Assembly (NCBI GenBank): GCA_019155185.1
Contig: CM032811.1
Coordinates: 9,010,075-9,074,074 of the forward strand
Reading direction: 5' to 3'
Length of the DNA stretch: 64,000 nucleotides
From: Beaufortia kweichowensis
Taxonomy: Eukaryota > Chordata > Actinopteri > Cypriniformes > Gastromyzontidae
This document shows, in pieces, positions 1 to 11,903 of the stretch (the first letter of the stretch is position 1; each line of letters opens with the position of its first letter). Made by a program: the position numbers and the translations under genes. The notes beneath the pieces are model-generated. The model had not been told where the DNA came from, searched no databases, and saw only the letters and a program-made list of their open reading frames with translations.

Positions 1-141
1 CAATACCGCTTTTACATCGCTGAAATTGTGAACATGCAAGCTTGAATGTGATGTCCAACATGCTTTATTTTGTTTAATTTAGGTAGTAATATTTGTTTTG
101 TAAATGGAAGTACAATTTAAGTTCACTTCTTGTCATTTCAG

Positions 142-3100
142 CTAAACCAAAATAACATGACCCTGAGCACGCGTTGCCAGCTCTTCGATCAGTTCCAAGA
201 CCGACTGTCCCAGCACGCTGTAAAAGTGGACTTCCTGCGGTGGGTTCATCGGGAGAACCACCCCAATCGTAGAGGTGCTCGCCACGTCAAGAAGAAAACA
301 CTGAAGGTCAGGTCCTGTCGAGAAACATGAACCATCGTAACTTTTTTGAAGGTGTGCTTTTGCAAATACACAGAAATTGTGAGTAATTTGGCTGTCACTG
401 TGATGCATGTTCACAGGTCCCCAATGCCATTAAATGTCACTACCAAAACCCACCTGTGCTGGTGGATCAATTGGGCCTTCAAAATGGAGAGCTGCTCCCG
501 AATGGCTTTGTGGCGCAAGAACATTGTTCACCCACCCAGCATCTAACTAGTAAAGAGGACCAAGAGGAGGTAAATGGATTTACGGATCTGTATAGTAATA
601 GACAGTATAACTGTGCTCCTGGACTGATACCACAATATTATTTACAATAATCACTGGATTTGCTCAAGTTTTTGAGTTATTGAAGTTTTGTTTTAGACAC
701 TTTTTTTGTTCTTTTCACAGTGGCTTCGTCACGTCATTGCACTTCAGTGCAGTATTATGAAACATTTATCTGCTAAGCAGATGTCGTCGTCATCATCCCT
801 CCGGGACTCGGCGCAAATAGATACGGTGGACGTAAAGACACAGGAGTGTATGGAAACCCAGGAGCACACCACACTACCCACCAGCTCTCTTCAGCCCAGC
901 GGTACACCAGATGGCCCCCAAGGGGCTCCTGTGCTGCCCTCCGAAACACCTAAACAGCCTGAAAGCTGCAGAGAAAGATCTTGCCTAGGTGATGCTGGTG
1001 GTCCAGTGGAGAAGGGTGTTGGAGTGAATGGCCCAGTGGTGTGTGAGGATCAAACACCACACGGGCCCAGGAGTCCCTCTACATTACTAACTCCATCAGT
1101 TTCAAAACCAACTCTGCCCAACCATATAGACATTAAAACTGAGAGCAGTAGTCCCATCAGCTCTTGTATGCAAGGAGGTACTCCTTCTGCTGCCAGCCTT
1201 GCTTCAGATCCACCCAGCAATCATCTTGGCTCGGCTTTAGGGAATTCTTCAGGGCCAAACAGCAGCTTAAAATCTCCAACTAAAGGTATTTGCACCCACA
1301 CCAACTTTGAACCCACCAACACAGAATTACAGACGGCCACTTTATAAGATGAATCTGAATCAGAGGTACTATGTCAACTAATCTACTCGTGTCTTGCTGT
1401 CTTAGAAAACAAAGTGAGCCCTGATGTGATGTCTGCTGGAAAAGGCTCGGCACTTCCTGCTTCTATAGGCAGCCTGTATAGTTACATAAAAAATGTGGTT
1501 CAAGGTGATGGAGGTACGTATTTGGTTTAGTTTAGTTATATTAGAGTGGTTGTCAATTCTGATGTGGACACATTTGATATTGTTAATTATAATTTGATAG
1601 ACCCAGAATCACCAAAATGTGAAACATTCAGGTATGCTCACTATAACCGTCTCTTTTATGTTTCAGAAGTGGAGATCAATAAGCTGGATGAGGATTTCAT
1701 CAGACTCCTGGCCTGGCAGAGGATCCAGCAGCTCCTTTCCCCCAAATCAATTCAACCCTCCAGTAAATGTGGGATTCCTTCTTCCGTCACTGCTGCTTTG
1801 CCCAAACCCTCCCCTCAGACAGACAGTAAGAGCTCAGCACTCTTGCACAGCTCACTTATCCTGCTCATTTCAGAATGCATGCCATGCTGAGCCGTTTTAA
1901 TGTAGTTGCGCTAATGGCCATATTACTTGTAATGTAGTAACCCTTTGTTTGTTTTGTTTTTTCAGTTCAAAAAAGGGAAGTTCAAGCGCGAGCAATACTG
2001 TGTCCTTTAACGGGAAAAGGGACGGCTGTCAATATGTGCTATAGAACTCTGTACATAGGAACAGGTATGGTTTGCAACAGTGGAGGGATTGCAAGATGAT
2101 TATGCATCTAAGTTTGGCATTTTCTGGAAACCTAATGGTTCTAATGGTTCCTAATGGTTTCAGGTGCTGAAATGGATGTGTGCCTTACGAACTATGGTCA
2201 CTGCAATTATGTTTCTGGGAAACATGCCTGCATCTTTTATGATGAAGTGAGTTGAATGTCATGATGCACTCTGCTCACCATTGGATACAATACATAATAT
2301 GATCGTATCACACATTTTAAAACAAAACGTTTTGTTGTACATACAACTTATTATAGAACTGACAACATTCAAAGTTTGATTCTTTATGTAAATTTAAAAA
2401 AATGAAGTAGGTTTTTAATCACCATAATATGTTGTGCCAATACTTTGTTACACACCTTGTAGTTAATGAAATAACTGTGTAATACTAAACAGTAGTTTTT
2501 TGCATCATTAAAGACATTTTAATTTGAATTGTCTAGATGTACCAGATGAGATATATCTTAAAAATAAACATAATTGAAATCTTTGCAGAACACAAAGCAT
2601 TATGAGCTTCTCAACTACAGCGAGCATGGGACGACTGTAGATAACGTGCTGTACTCGTGTGACTTCTCGGACAAACCGAACATCTCCTCACCCAGCGGGC
2701 TTGCGTCCAAAGTACAAAACAGCATCAGTGAGTATCGCCTTAAAAGTTCGCTTTTGGACTGTTGTGTGATGTGATGTCATAACGCACTTTGTAACTGTGG
2801 TTGATCTGCAGAAAGTAATAGATCAAGGAAGCCACTGGGGGAGGTGTGCACCGAAGCGGTGAAGCTGATGCCCGCGGGCAGTACGATGAGCAGCCAGGCT
2901 CAAGGAGGCCACAAGTCCCCCTGCAACTGCAAAGCCAGCAGCTCCAGTCTGATAGGGGGCAGCGGAGCCGGGTGGGAGGGAACTGCATTGCTCCATCACA
3001 GCAGCTGTATCAAAGTGGGCTGCATGCAGTTCCTCTTCAGCATCACGGAGTTTGCAAGCAACCAGCCCAAAAAGGAAGAGACATCCACCGCAGCTATCCA

Positions 3101-3179
3101 AGAGGAGACTGAGACGGTTGACACACAGACAACCAAACTCCACCAAATGCCAGTGCTACAGTCCAAGTCTGTATCATAA
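142..3179 (+). CDS. phf12: PHD finger protein 12 (Pf1), C-terminal part; 5' exons lie left of the window
   Basis: Subunit of the nuclear Sin3-HDAC co-repressor that also contacts the MRG15 chromodomain protein. Nine exons are visible: 142-306, 417-569, 721-1285, 1406-1513, 1667-1825, 1966-2064, 2164-2246, 2589-2727 and 2812-3179. All junctions are AG/GT and the frame is continuous for 612 codons plus TAA. The first visible exon is entered in phase 0. Human PHF12 is about 1,000 residues, so the PHD fingers and the Sin3-binding part are outside the window. Exons six to eight encode an FHA-like domain (YRTLYIGTG, then VSGKHACIFYDE, then NYSEHGTTVDN), with the Ser-x-x-His and Asn-x-Ser-x-x-Gly-Thr features of FHA folds. 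The last exon carries the family block CNCKASSSSLIGGSGAGWEG. The 565-base third exon is Ser/Pro/Thr-rich and poorly conserved. Identification is secure from the remembered human C-terminus; exon borders are by eye. Confidence 0.93.
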
Positions 3180-4624
3180 CCCCTCCTCCGCTCCTTTAAA
3201 AAACAAATGAACAATCGAGTTGGACTATAGGGAAAAGAACTTTAAGTTGGTACTGAGGTATTTTTGGGGTCTGGGTATTACGAACAGTGTTTGCACATTT
3301 ACATTTCTACTTTTTTTATGCAAAACCTTTTGACCGAGGAGCAAATTCCCCTGGACCTCGACGGCACCGTACCCTGTATACTTACGTGTTCATACAAGGA
3401 GTTTTTATGTACTCTTTTGAACAGTGTATTTACTCAGAATATTTTATTTTGTTATAAGAATGTATTGTTCCTTTTCTGCAATTTTTGCACCTTAGGCAAC
3501 CATATACAGAAATGCATACATGTGCAAATACCTTTGTAGGATTTACTCGGATCATTGATCGTTCTAGTTTTCTTCAGAAACCCTTCATTTCTCTGTAGTT
3601 TTAGAGCCGGCCCGTGACTTTAGTTGTGAAGTTCATTTGTGTATAAAGCTAGTTGTCCAACTCTAAAATGTAGTCTCTTTTGGTCATGTATATGAGACTG
3701 AAGATCTATTGAGTCAGCAAGAGAACTTCTGACCTGTATGTCATAACATTGTAAATATATAAAGATTTTTAAATAAGACTACTTTTATAGTGTTTGTGTA
3801 TGCGGACAGGAAATGAATATTAGATAATTTTTCAGCTACTTAAAAAAAAAACAAATACAGTAATGCTAAGTTACAGTAAAAAGTCTGAGGGCAATCCTTA
3901 AAAAAACATGGTTTTTAACAGTGAAAACCATGTTTCATTTTCATAAGGGAAGTTAACGGTACACCGCTGTGGAAGACTGAAATATAAAGTCCCTTTTTTT
4001 TTTTTTTTTAAAGAATATAATAGTCTGTTTACAAAAAAATGACACAACCAGTCTTCCACTCCTGTTGAGAAAATAATAGAAACTACCAAAGAATTCAATC
4101 TGATGAAGTGAATGGTTATAATAGGTTATAATCTTTTGGTTTTAATGGAAACTATTATGGTCTCTGTGTTGGGTTTTGTTGGTGGATATTACCTAGCTGA
4201 TGGAAACCAATATACACCATTAAATCCAACTGAATTAACACACTACATAAAGGAATGTTTAAATGATAAACAGCTGAAGATCCATAATAGTATTTGTAAT
4301 GGAAACCATTAGAAGTTGTATTGTTTTTCAGCAGGAACCCCAACAGTTTCTAAAACATGGCGAAACCTGTACACTTCTCTCTTGCAACCTATGCTTCCTC
4401 TTCAGGTAAATTTATTTAGTTAATTGTCAAATTTATTTAAGCTAATTCTACATAACATTTACACAAATGCTGCTGGGTTTATACTACATAGCAAGTAATC
4501 CCGTCCATCCAGTTAATGCAGGATATCGCATAACAAGAATGGCAACCCGCGAGTAATCGTTTGTGTAATCCGGAAAGTTACTTCCGTATCTGCTTGCTGG
4601 CCTGCAGTGTGTTTAACATCGTTA
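3180..4624. other. phf12 3' UTR and phf12-dhrs13 spacer
   Basis: AT-rich 3' UTR of phf12. No canonical AATAAA lies close to the stop; the TATAAA/AATAAG variants near 3758-3776 are the likeliest poly(A) signals. Homopolymer A and T runs occur at 3841-3850 and 3992-4009. The remainder holds no convincing exon before the dhrs13 promoter. Confidence 0.6.
4570..4586. promoter_or_regulatory. Inverted pair of ETS-type sites upstream of dhrs13
   Basis: CCGGAAAG is followed after two bases by ACTTCCG, giving two ETS cores (GGAA) facing each other 39-55 bases before the dhrs13 ATG. No TATA box is evident nearby. This layout is common in housekeeping promoters; actual use is inferred. Confidence 0.4.
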
Positions 4625-6330
4625 ATGATGGAGCTTCTGTTGATCGCGGGTGTTTGTATCGCAATCATGATAATATTTCGTCAGTTCTTAACTGGGGCAA
4701 AATGCCGAAGCAAAACAAAGCTGCATGGTAAAACGGTCATCGTAACAGGTAACGTTTTTGATTTTACCTATCTGTCAGATAATTTTAGACTAAAATCATT
4801 TTTAAAAAAAAACTTGCTTGTATTACATTAAGGTGGTTGTTTTCTGTTGCTTAATACAATTTCTGGATGTGTGCAGGCAGTAATACAGGTATAGGTAAAG
4901 CGACAGCAGTGGAGCTAGCAAAGAGAGGAGCTAAAGTCATTCTAGCCTGCCGTAATCAAGTACTCGGCGAGGCTGCTGCTGCGGTTATTAAACGAGTAAG
5001 AGGATTGAATTAAACCAGGTTTCTTGTGATGTGGTATATTTGTTTAACAAAATGCATGTTGTTGTAATAACGCATCACGTTTGTTTGATGTTTTACTCAG
5101 GAGAGCGGGAGTAAAAATGTGGCGTTTATGCAGCTGGATTTGGCTAGTCTGAAATCTGTGCGCTCCTTTGCGCAAACTTTTCTCAAGACGGAGGAAAGAC
5201 TGGATATTCTCATCAACAATGCAGGTTGAGCTTTTATTTCAATCTCAACAAAATTATGGCAATATAATGACATGTTTTATCCACTATTACAAAAAGTACC
5301 ATTGCTTTACCCAAGTAGTGCCCATACTTTTAAGAAAGAGGTTGTGCTTTATAAGTCGTGGCTGAAGGGCATACCACACAATCCAAATAATAAAGCCTTA
5401 AAATATGTATCAGTGCATTTTTCTTCCGCAGGAAAAAATAGTCCCTAACTGACCTTGATATATTTATGTGGCTAAGGGTAGTTGGTAAGGGTGCTGTGCA
5501 GTGATACATATAATTGTGGGGTGAAGAGGTCATAGCTGTGCTTTATCATGAATAAAACAACTATTGGCCAATCAAATCCAAGGACTGGAATCAAAATCAA
5601 TGCCAGATACACAATTCATAACTAATGCCTATCCAATTCATATTTCAGGGGTCTATACACAGGGCACTACAGAGGATGGTCTTGGTCTTATGTTTGGTGT
5701 CAATCATATCGGTCACTTCCTGCTGACCAATCTGCTGCTGGAAAGAATGAAAGAATGTGCACCGAGCCGCATCGTCACAGTATCTTCTTATTTACACAAT
5801 TTTGGTAACCTTGACTTTGACTGTCTTCGCACACACAAGGAGTTTGGAGTGGGTGAGAGTCACTTGGACATCTTTAAGATCTATAGCCACAGCAAGCTGT
5901 GCAATGTGCTGTTCACACACGAGCTGGCAAAGAAGCTACAAGGAACCAACGTGACCTGTTACAGCCTCCATCCAGGTCTGTGTCTTGCAAACACCACGCT
6001 GCTGTAAACCTACCTATATATTCTATATTCAAACTCAATACATTTTGCACTGAATGTGTTCCACCAGGTGCTGTGGACTCTGACTTGGCTCGTAATATGA
6101 ATAAAATGGTCAGGAGGTTTGTATACAGGCCCATGGCAGCTCTGTTCTTTAAGGACATTGAAGCCGGTGCCCAGACGACTCTACACTGTGCCCTGCAGGA
6201 GGGCATTGAATCTCTGAGCGGCAGGTATTTCTCTAACTGTGCTGTGCAGAAGATGAAGGCCAAAGCTCAGGACGATGCTGTGGCCAAGAAGCTGTGGGAA
6301 GTGAGCGAGACGTTAAGTGGTTTGTCATAA
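4625..6330 (+). CDS. dhrs13: Dehydrogenase/reductase SDR family member 13-like
   Basis: NAD(P)-dependent short-chain dehydrogenase/reductase of the retinol-dehydrogenase-like group; its physiological substrate is uncertain. Five exons (4625-4748, 4877-4995, 5101-5224, 5649-5975, 6068-6330) join in frame to 318 residues. An N-terminal hydrophobic segment (about residues 3-20) should anchor it in a membrane. Classical SDR motifs are intact: the cofactor loop TGSNTGIG at 41-48, NNAG at 120-123, a structural Asn at 141, Ser168/169, and the catalytic Tyr201-x-x-x-Lys205 (YSHSK). I chose the first of two adjacent ATGs. It lies downstream of phf12 in the same direction, as in human 17q11.2 where DHRS13 and PHF12 are neighbours, which supports DHRS13 over RDH11-14 paralogues. 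AATAAA is at 6750-6755. Confidence 0.88.
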
Positions 6331-7245
6331 ATTCACTCAGCTTCTCATTTATAGCATCTCATCGCACAGCAGTCATAATGATTCAATCATGTTTATAGTT
6401 CTTAAACATGATTAACAATTCCTGTTCAATCACATAATTACACTTTTAGCAATTATCATTGTCTCTGTGTTTTATTATTGTAATGAAAGAGAACATATGT
6501 GAACATTGGGCTTAGCTTGTCTGTAAACAGTTGATGCTCAGTTTATCCAGATGATCCGTGTAGGTTTACATTCGATCAACTGTGATTCTCATGTGAAATA
6601 TCTGTTATGTAAAAAGGTTTTTCCTTAATCTTTGTATTTGGTGATGTAAGCTGATGCGCAATAGTGCATTATTAATCATTGCATGCTTTTAATAATTGTT
6701 TAGTAAGCCCTGTGTTTGAAAACAATTCACCCTTAGGCTTAGAGACAAAAATAAAATTAGGTATGCTAGGTGTGGTTTAGTTTGTAGAACTGAGAAAAGA
6801 ATCTGTATCTGACAAAAGCATTGTTCTGTATTTTGATTTATACTTTGTATATGTTACAGTCACATTTGTGATGCAGTTGGTCTGTGTGTCTGCCTTTATT
6901 TAAACCGAACTTTGACATTTTTGATTAAATCAAAATATTTAAAAAAATGAAAGTCTGCTGTTTTTTGGGTTATCTGAAAAGCTAGAACAACATATATTAA
7001 AAGGTATTCTATCTATGGCTAATGGAGATATTGTGAAAGAAAATTTGTTGTGTTTATTGCACTGAACAAATAACACCCTGTTTGACACAAGAATGAGTCT
7101 GACTCATTCTGTGGATTACACCATATACACAGAAATAAATTGTTAAACATGTAATTGCTATGCACAAGTATTTATTTACTATTCTCACAAAACTAACAAA
7201 ACAAGAACAAAAGAAACTAATTCAAATCAAACGCATGGCATTTTC
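6331..7245. other. dhrs13 3' UTR meeting the gemin4 3' UTR (convergent)
   Basis: No gene is seen here. Plus-strand AATAAA at 6750-6755 would end dhrs13. TTTATT at 7171-7176, an AATAAA on the minus strand about 70 bases past the gemin4 stop, would end gemin4. The two transcripts therefore end tail to tail within roughly 0.4 kb. Confidence 0.65.
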
Positions 7246-10200
7246 TTATAGCTGAGCTATCTTCTGGTGGAGAGCAGCTTTCATATCGGCACACTGCAAA
7301 TTGTCTGCAATTGTAGTAAAGAAGTGTCGCGTGTTGAGTGTCTCCAGGACAGTGCAGCTGTCGGGATACGCTGTGAGTACAGTCTCATACTGGGTCAGAA
7401 TCTCCAGGGCGCACAGGAACAGAGACTCTGGCTGACCTGGTATCATCACCTGTACATGCAATACATGGCAGAAGAGCTGACTCAACACAAACAAGACTTC
7501 CTGACTGCAAGGTCTACTTTTTTCCACAGAGCCGTGGCTGGGGGATGCCGTGGTGGATGGCAGAGGCAGCTTCTCACTGACGGTGTTGATAATGCTTCTC
7601 ATTGCAGTGGCATAAAGCCGTCCTGTATGTGCCCAGCCATGAGGTGGCAGCCAATCAGAACAGCTGGAATTACAGAGTAACTGGAAGATTCGGAGAAGGA
7701 ACACTGACAGACGCAACTCGCCAGAGAATGATCTGAGGTCAAGCAATGGAAGAAAGTCAACATACTCCAAAGAATATGGCACATAAAGCTGGTCAGACTG
7801 TAAAAGATCTTGTAATACTTGCAAAAGTCTTCCCCATTCCACAGTGGTGCACCAGGGGAGAATCTGAGACACCGCCACTAACATGCCTTTGCTAAACATG
7901 TTGATCTCATCTGGTTTCAGCAGGTTTAGAGAGAGACAGTCTATCATTGCCTTATGAATGCCGTCTGATATTGTACAGCACTCCAACCACGCTAAAAGCC
8001 CAGTGCCTTGTCCATACTGAGGCAACTGAAGACCGGACCACTCCTGTTCAGGTAAATCACACACAGCCAACAGAGAGCTTGGTACTTCATACTTAAAATG
8101 TTCTCCCCAAACTTCCTTCAGGCAAAAACGCACCGTCCAGTCCAGTTCCTCGACTTTGCTGTATAGCCAAAAGAGAGCTCTGGACCAAGTGTCAGGTGCA
8201 CAGGCTACCTCCTTCCCAACAATTGTTGCCAATGTGTGCAGGACAGACAAAAGCAGCTCTTTGGATTCCATAGAAATGGGTATGTCACCTTCTGCCGGCT
8301 GGTCCCAGCACCTACAGCACTCATTCAAGAGCTGAGCTAGACAATATAAAAGTGGAAATGGAGAGCAGCTCATTACCCAATGTACAGGGTCATTCCTGCC
8401 ATCCTGAGTCAGGGTGGACTGCAAAAGACGCAGACACAACTCCATCCTACATAAGCTGGGTGTTGAAAAGAGGTACGGCTGGACGAACATAAGCAAGACC
8501 TCTTCAGGAGAAAGGAAACTAAATTTTACTTCTGCAGATCCAGTAACGTTACACTTCATCAGCTTAGATAGGAACTGCAGAAATTGGTTCTCCTCTTGAG
8601 CTGAAGATAACTTGCTCCACACTGTTTCATGTAGACATCTACACAGCAGGTTTTCTCTGGTGTCTTTGTTAACACCTGGTGAAGACATGAGACCTGGGAG
8701 TTGCTGAAGAATCTCGGCTATCAGAGTGTGAGATCCAAGGTTGAACACAGCCATGTGGCAGCATCGGCGCAAGACCGCTTCAGGGTTTTGGAAAGCCACT
8801 TGGGCCACGGCAGAGACTGCTGCTTCAGTACTGCTGGTTGTACCACTCTGAATGATGCTGTTAAAGGACAAATTGAGCTCTTCGGCAAAGCCTACAGTCA
8901 AAGAACTGGGAAGAAACCCATGGAGGCCTTTTATGGAGATGGAGAGTATTTGTGAAAGAGTTGAATTTTTATCAGGTAGAGAAAGCTGGCAGAATATATC
9001 CACAATGACATTCTTTAGCTTTTTGCAGTGTTGCACGTCAGCATCAGTTTGACATTTGGCTATAAGTGTGGAGATCAACGTCATCACAAGATCTTTTGTT
9101 TGAAACACACTCTTATTTCTCTGGAGGCACTTGATCCATTCAGCATCATTGAAATCTTGGCTTAGTTTAGAGGCAAACAGTTTAGGAAGGCCTTGAAATC
9201 CTTTGAGATTGTTGTCTATGATTACCACTGAAATATTTGCTAATTCTGCAACTGAGTTTTCAGGGACAGTGAATGATAAAGTCGTCAGTAATCCTTTCAA
9301 ACTTACTTTCAAATTATTCAAAGTCTGTCCATTTCCAACCAGATCCTTAGCATTTGACAGCTGCTCTAGAGATGCTAAAACTCTACATAGACTCTCTTTC
9401 AGACGGATTGCTGTGGCACACGGGTCGTTGGTGGGCATCTTCAAAAGCCCCATAACCTCCCAGGAGCATATAATCTCAAGAACAATCTGCATGGCTTGAA
9501 TGAATGTCATTCCACATGGCTTGGTCTCAGCAGGAGTGACGGCAGCAGTGAGGTCTCTTTCAGCCTCACGTATGACCTCAACCAGGTAAAATCCATCCAC
9601 AGATTCATACTTCTTTTTAAGGTTAACTGTGCAAGAGATATGCTGGAGTTTAATCTCTATTGGGAGGTCTGTAGCACTGCTTAAAAGATAGTTGGTATAC
9701 AGTGTATCCAGGCAATTTGAGAGAGCAAAGTAACATATCTCAGAGGAAGTCAAACGCTCTTTTATTTCTCTCAGTCCTTCGAATAGTATGTTTACTATAC
9801 ACGTTGATGTGGATTCAGGATCAGGTTTGAATCTTTTTGATGCCAGTGGCGATGGCTCGGTTGTGGATGTCAACAAGCGCGAACACTGAGCTGTAAAGAG
9901 CTGGTCTAAGGTATCAAGATGTCCTTTCCTCCCTTTCAGTAGTTCCCACCACACCTCCATCAGAAGCTTAATATCTGCCTCTGTGCTGTTGCTTGTCACA
10001 TAATCAACCAGCAGCTCAAGCTCTTTGCACCGTTCAGAAGGTCGAAAGCACAACAGCAGTTCTACATAGATAGTTGAGAAGCTCATTGATTTTACTAACT
10101 CGAACAGGACGGTATGATTGATGTCAGGAAGACTGCTCTGTACGGCAAAGAATGGGTCGTCCTTCCATCTAATATCAATGTCCTCTGCGTTCCTCATCTC

Positions 10201-11087
10201 CAGGAGCTTACTCCACACGATACAGAGAATCCTCTTTCTCCAACAGAGTCTGTCTTTAGATTTTTCCAGTGAATGTCCACATATCTCTTTGACTGCATTA
10301 ACAATCGGACATCCAACCTTATCCCAGTCTTTCTTTTTTAGGGAGGAGAGTGACTCAGGTTGGGATATCTGATTGGCCAGTAGGAAACCACCCTGCAGGA
10401 TGGCAGTCTTCTCACAGCTCAACCACGATTCTGAAAACAGAGCAGGTTTATAAGTTCAGAGGTCAAACTTATGTCAGAATTCAACTCTCCTGTGAACTTG
10501 TGTATGACGAATTATCCGAAAGCCACTGTTTATAGGTGAAGAAGTTTAAAATATGATCAAATATATCAAAGACAAAGAAAGCATATTTTTAATAATAATT
10601 TAGTTTTTGCTCAGCTGAGACAAAATCATAATGAAAACCTTTGTACATGGAATAGCCCTGATGAACTTGAGATGAGGGTGAGTAAATGATAAGAACATTT
10701 TAATTTTGTGGTGAACTGTTTCTTTAAGCATTACTTGTTTCAGGCATGATAAATAAAATAATCATCACATACAGAGTACTAAAAGTAAACGGTTTGAGCA
10801 TACCTACTCATTCTTTTTATACTTTTAAAAATAATGTATTAAACAATATAAATAAAAGCATGTAAATTAAAGTAATTTAAAATGCAGAGCATTTAAGCAA
10901 GACTTTTTTTTCTTTTATTTGCATTTAAGCAAGACATAGATCACAACGTTTTTAAGATCATGAAAAATATAAATTCATTAAAGTTTCTCCAAAACAAGAA
11001 AATTTTGCTCGTTAATTATTTTGCTAAATTTATTATAAAACTGATTGTGCGATGATTTAACAGATTATTACCTTGATTATCCATCAT
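7246..11087 (-). CDS. gemin4: Gem-associated protein 4 (SMN complex)
   Basis: Component of the SMN complex, which loads Sm cores onto snRNAs in the cytoplasm and Cajal bodies; GEMIN4 contacts GEMIN3/DDX20. The coding part is a 16-base exon (11087-11072, ATG ATG GAT AAT CAA G, donor gtaata) joined to one giant exon (10430-7246). The result is 1,066 residues against 1,058 in human. The spliced start reads MMDNQESWLSCEKTAILQGG, lining up with the human N-terminus. The protein is an all-helical, Leu-rich scaffold with no enzymatic motif. Conserved stretches include TILFELVKS-like, DPVHWVMSCSPFPLLYCL, ELDWTVRFCLKEVWGEHFK, GYGTGLLAWLECC-like and VPYSLEYVDFLPLL. The large exon could be opened from a TTG at 10422, but the small ATG exon with a good donor is far more likely. 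The gene is divergent from the first tapasin-related gene. Confidence 0.92.
10665..10728. repeat. Fragment of the cypriniform foldback element (right arm)
   Basis: The text runs GATGAGGGTGAGTAAATGAT and ends GGTGAACTGTTTCTTTAAG. It matches the right arm of the complete copies at 22187-22433 and 58224-58474. A related fragment occurs at 14537-14600, at the corresponding place upstream of the second tapasin-related gene. Confidence 0.55.
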
Positions 11088-11635
11088 TGTTTTGCTTGAA
11101 GTTGTGTCACCATTGAATTGACCACGCTGTAGAGAATAATGACCCTTACGAATACAATTCTATGATGTCCCAAAGTATTAGATGGTTTTTCACGTTTTAT
11201 TTCTGCTAATTTCAAACAAATACATTAAAGTTTGATACTAAACACGCTTCCTTTCGTACACGATTTCAAATGAAGAACGTGCGTTTGCTTCCGTGTCAAC
11301 GTGAAAGGATGGAGAGATAAAGAGAGGAGCGCTCTCTCTCTCGGTGTGTCCGCTTTTTCTTTAGCGACATCATGCGGCATACTTAAAGAATTCGCTTCCA
11401 GAAATATTAATTTGATCTTATCCTAGAAACAAACGAAAACAACTTTATTATGCATTATTCATTACCTTTAACTGGCTGGTCCATCCCATTTAAAGGAGCC
11501 GATACATTTTAGAGAATTGTTGTCGTCACTTTTACTAATTCAGTATCCGTTATAGTGAAACGAAAGAGAAAGTACACTCGTTTTCATGATGACTTGAAGA
11601 AACTGATGAATGTCCTAAGGACGACATTACACATT
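11088..11635. promoter_or_regulatory. Divergent promoter region between gemin4 and the first tapasin-related gene
   Basis: 548 bases separate the two ATGs. Near the tapasin-related side lies a block (11463-11496) ending in TTTAAAGG that recurs almost unchanged at 15004-15038 before the second copy. The IRF-type element at 11555-11573 follows it. GC content is raised around 11270-11350. The order of the elements suggests the immune gene uses the right half and gemin4 the left half. Confidence 0.55.
11555..11573 (+). promoter_or_regulatory. IRF/ISRE-type GAAA repeat, copy 1
   Basis: GTGAAACGAAAGAGAAAGT contains GAAAGAGAAAGT, a match to the IRF element GAAANNGAAANN, plus one more GAAA. It sits 62 bases before the chosen ATG and is conserved in position before the second copy (15097-15115). 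Interferon responsiveness is an inference. Confidence 0.5.
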
Positions 11636-11852
11636 ATGATTTGGGGTTTTATCCTTCAGATTTTATGCTTAGGTATTTATATTTTGTTAAATTGTTGTTT
11701 ATATTTAGAGTCTCCAAAATATTTTGGTTTTTACTTCCTTCCTAATGTACAATCTAACAATATCACAGCAAGTTTATGTAAAGTCTTATAAATATGAAAT
11801 GATCAAGTTAGATTCTGTTGGCTTGCAATTGGCTTGGAATTACAAGCATCGT

Positions 11853-11903
<51 letters not shown>

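Noticed and set aside
3180..7245. The mir-144/mir-451 cluster, expected near this synteny block in other vertebrates
   Set aside because: I scanned the window by eye for the mature sequences and found neither; the cluster lies on the far side of DHRS13/FLOT2 in human.
10420..10422. TTG as start of gemin4
   Set aside because: A 16-base upstream exon with ATG ATG and a good donor joins in frame and restores the expected N-terminus.
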